Positions 6,685-7,749 of a stretch of DNA of 7,749 nucleotides are shown in pieces. The stretch is from Sulfurimonas sp. (GTDB lineage: Bacteria; Campylobacterota; Campylobacteria; Campylobacterales; Sulfurimonadaceae): NCBI GenBank assembly GCA_027011725.1, contig JALUZQ010000169.1, forward strand, positions 1 to 7,749, in the 5' to 3' direction. Position 1 is the first letter of the stretch; the number at the start of each line of letters is the position of its first letter. The notes below the pieces were generated by a model, which made no database searches, was not told where the DNA came from, and saw nothing but the letters and a program-made list of their open reading frames with translations. The translations under genes and the position numbers were made by a program.

Positions 6685-7749
6685 TCTTTTAAAAGAAGCA
6701 GCTCTCCAAAAGGTGGCTCAGCTTCTTTGGAACTCACCCATTTCACTACATAATTTGGTGCTTCTTTAGGAAATATTCCCTCCATATCTGTAAAATAGAG
6801 CAGCAGTTTCACATCATCAAAGTTCGTATCAATAAACTCAAAGACAGGACGAAAATCAGTCCCTCCACCGCCTTTTAAGCTCACATCCAACTGCTCACCA
6901 CTGTAAAATGTTTTATGAAAATGGAGTTTGTCATCACACACCAAAAGCTCTATCTCATAGTTTGGCACTAGACTCATCAAAAAGTTCACTTCGCTCATAA
7001 ACTCATTTAAAAGTGCTTCATCCACCGAACCTGAACTGTCCACTGCAATGACAAGCCGAAAGGTCTGTGAAATGTTCGATGGTAAGTAAATCCCTTTATA
7101 GAGCAGTTTTTTACTCGGAGGCATCATGGCATAATCATCACGAAAAAATCTATCAAGCGCTAAACGCAGCTCGTCTCTCCAGTCGATTTTACCAAAACGC
7201 TCCACTTCAAAGAAACGCTCGATACTTTGCGGTGCTTCGCCGCTTTGCATCTTCGCTTCAAGCGCACTAATGGCCTCTTCGGCTAAAAGCTGCTCTTGGA
7301 GTATCTCCTCTTCGAGTTCCTCTTGCGTTTGCTCTAGCTCTTTTTGTTTCTCTTGCTGCTGCTCATTCTCCTGCGGTTTGACATCATCACTCTCATCTGC
7401 TTCATACTCCAAATCTTCATCATCGCGGAGGATGTCATCTTTTAACTCGGCATATATCTCCTCTGCATACATCCCGCTAAAGCGCTTGCGATACTGTGCA
7501 CCATAGGGCATATCGAGACCATTTTGCAGCAGCATATCATTAATGGCCATATCTGTTGCCATCTGCCAGAGCCAGCCGCTGCGTTTGCCTCTTCTTTGCT
7601 CATGCGCCAAAGAGGCATGCATCGCACCGTTTGCAAGGACAAACTCTACCTCACTGAGCTCCAAGCCCTCAAGATAGTCACTGTTTATCTCTAGTCTTAT
7701 TCCGTTGCTCTTAAAAGCCTCTATATCATCATTTATGACAAGCTCAAGT
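6681..7749 (-). CDS. VWA-domain protein, DUF2201/COG3864 putative metallopeptidase-like, N terminus beyond window
   Basis: The frame is open to the right edge (28 further codons are readable above a possible TTG at 7662-7664), so the true start is probably outside. Numbering below counts from that TTG. Residues 1-75 resemble the DUF2201 N-terminal metallopeptidase-like region (FVLANGAMHASLAHEQRR, then WLWQMATDMAINDMLLQNGL). The usual HExxH appears as NGAMH at 12-16. Residues about 80-145 are a very acidic Glu/Gln-rich, probably coiled-coil linker. Residues about 200-327 form a VWA-like domain with a complete MIDAS set: DSSGS (D209, S211, S213), T269 in GGGGTD and D293 in FTDMEG. The family is commonly encoded beside a MoxR-type AAA ATPase and may act as its metal-dependent adaptor; the substrate is unknown. 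Its stop codon shares CTAG with the convergent response-regulator gene. Confidence 0.85.
   Translation of the reverse strand, partial: LELVINDDIEAFKSNGIRLEINSDYLEGLELSEVEFVLANGAMHASLAHEQRRGKRSGWLWQMATDMAINDMLLQNGLDMPYGAQYRKRFSGMYAEEIYAELKDDILRDDEDLEYEADESDDVKPQENEQQQEKQKELEQTQEELEEEILQEQLLAEEAISALEAKMQSGEAPQSIERFFEVERFGKIDWRDELRLALDRFFRDDYAMMPPSKKLLYKGIYLPSNISQTFRLVIAVDSSGSVDEALLNEFMSEVNFLMSLVPNYEIELLVCDDKLHFHKTFYSGEQLDVSLKGGGGTDFRPVFEFIDTNFDDVKLLLYFTDMEGIFPKEAPNYVVKWVSSKEAEPPFGELLLLKD
6692..6728. terminator. Candidate bidirectional hairpin terminator at the convergent gene ends
   Basis: AAAGAAGC (6692-6699) is perfectly complementary to GCTTCTTT (6721-6728), with inner partial pairing (AGC/GCT and CC/GG) around an AAAA loop. 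It starts 7 nt after the response-regulator stop and lies inside the 3' end of the VWA gene. Each strand ends its stem in a short T run (CTTT on plus; CTTTT followed by AAAAG on minus), so it could end transcripts both ways, though the U tracts are weak. Confidence 0.4.

Larger units (their letters stand above)
107..7586. repeat. Dispersed octamer AAACGCAG, 11 exact copies on both strands
   Basis: Exact copies read on plus: 3473-3480, 4891-4898, 4996-5003, 5012-5019, 6612-6619, 7162-7169. Read on minus: 107-114, 2380-2387, 4402-4409, 4818-4825, 7579-7586. Seven are preceded by T (TAAACGCAG) and ten of eleven are followed by C or T. Near copies ending AAACGCAA lie at 2947-2954 (+), 4837-4844 (+) and 7323-7330 (-). 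At this base composition about 0.2 copies would be expected. All copies lie in coding sequence, at least one in each of the six genes, and are read in different frames (for example as L-R-L, V-N-A, K-R-S, A-A-F), so codon preference alone does not explain them. Counted by eye. Confidence 0.7.

Noticed and set aside
7270..7506. A Ser/Cys-rich 78-codon frame on the plus strand
   Set aside because: It is the complement of the Glu/Gln-rich linker of the VWA gene, not a cysteine-rich peptide.
7662..7664. TTG as the true start of the VWA protein
   Set aside because: The frame continues upstream to the window edge with plausible coding sequence (INSDYLEGLELSEVEFVLA), so the gene is more likely cut by the window.

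Overview
The window is 7.7 kb of A+T-rich bacterial chromosome. Gene density is near 100%, the longest non-coding stretch is about 60 bp, and no RNA gene, CRISPR array or transposon is visible. Protein style (PAS/GAF/GGDEF signalling proteins, a PleD/CbrR-like double-receiver diguanylate cyclase, a short PIF1-type helicase, a VWA/DUF2201 protein) and near-consensus TATAAT boxes without clear -35 elements suggest a free-living Campylobacterota (epsilonproteobacterium), possibly Sulfurimonas-like. The genus is a guess; the phylum is moderately sure.

Layout. Positions 1-999 (-): PAS-PAS-GGDEF protein, cut off by the window start. 1061-3163 (-): PAS-GAF-PAS-PAS-GGDEF diguanylate cyclase, whose C-terminal half is a close paralogue of the first protein. 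3224-4108 (-): EamA/DMT-type membrane transporter, overlapping by 7 bp the PIF1-like helicase at 4102-5370 (-). A short divergent promoter region (5371-5427) separates the helicase from a REC-REC-GGDEF response regulator (5428-6684, +). That gene meets, stop codon to stop codon within one CTAG, a VWA-domain protein of the DUF2201/COG3864 type (6681 to the window end, -), cut off at its N terminus.

How the genes relate. Three of the six genes make or sense into cyclic di-GMP, each with a different input (PAS only; PAS+GAF; phosphorelay receivers), and no EAL or HD-GYP phosphodiesterase gene is present. The helicase and transporter look translationally coupled. The VWA protein would normally partner a MoxR-type AAA ATPase, which may lie just beyond the right edge.

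The most unusual signals are not genes. (1) The octamer AAACGCAG occurs 11 times on both strands, in several reading frames and in all six genes, where well under one copy is expected. It looks like a DNA-level dispersed motif, such as an uptake-sequence-like or recombination-type element. (2) Three genes have a -10-like box exactly 6 nt before their ATG and no Shine-Dalgarno sequence, which predicts leaderless mRNAs. (3) The metallopeptidase-like HExxH position of the VWA protein reads NGxxH.
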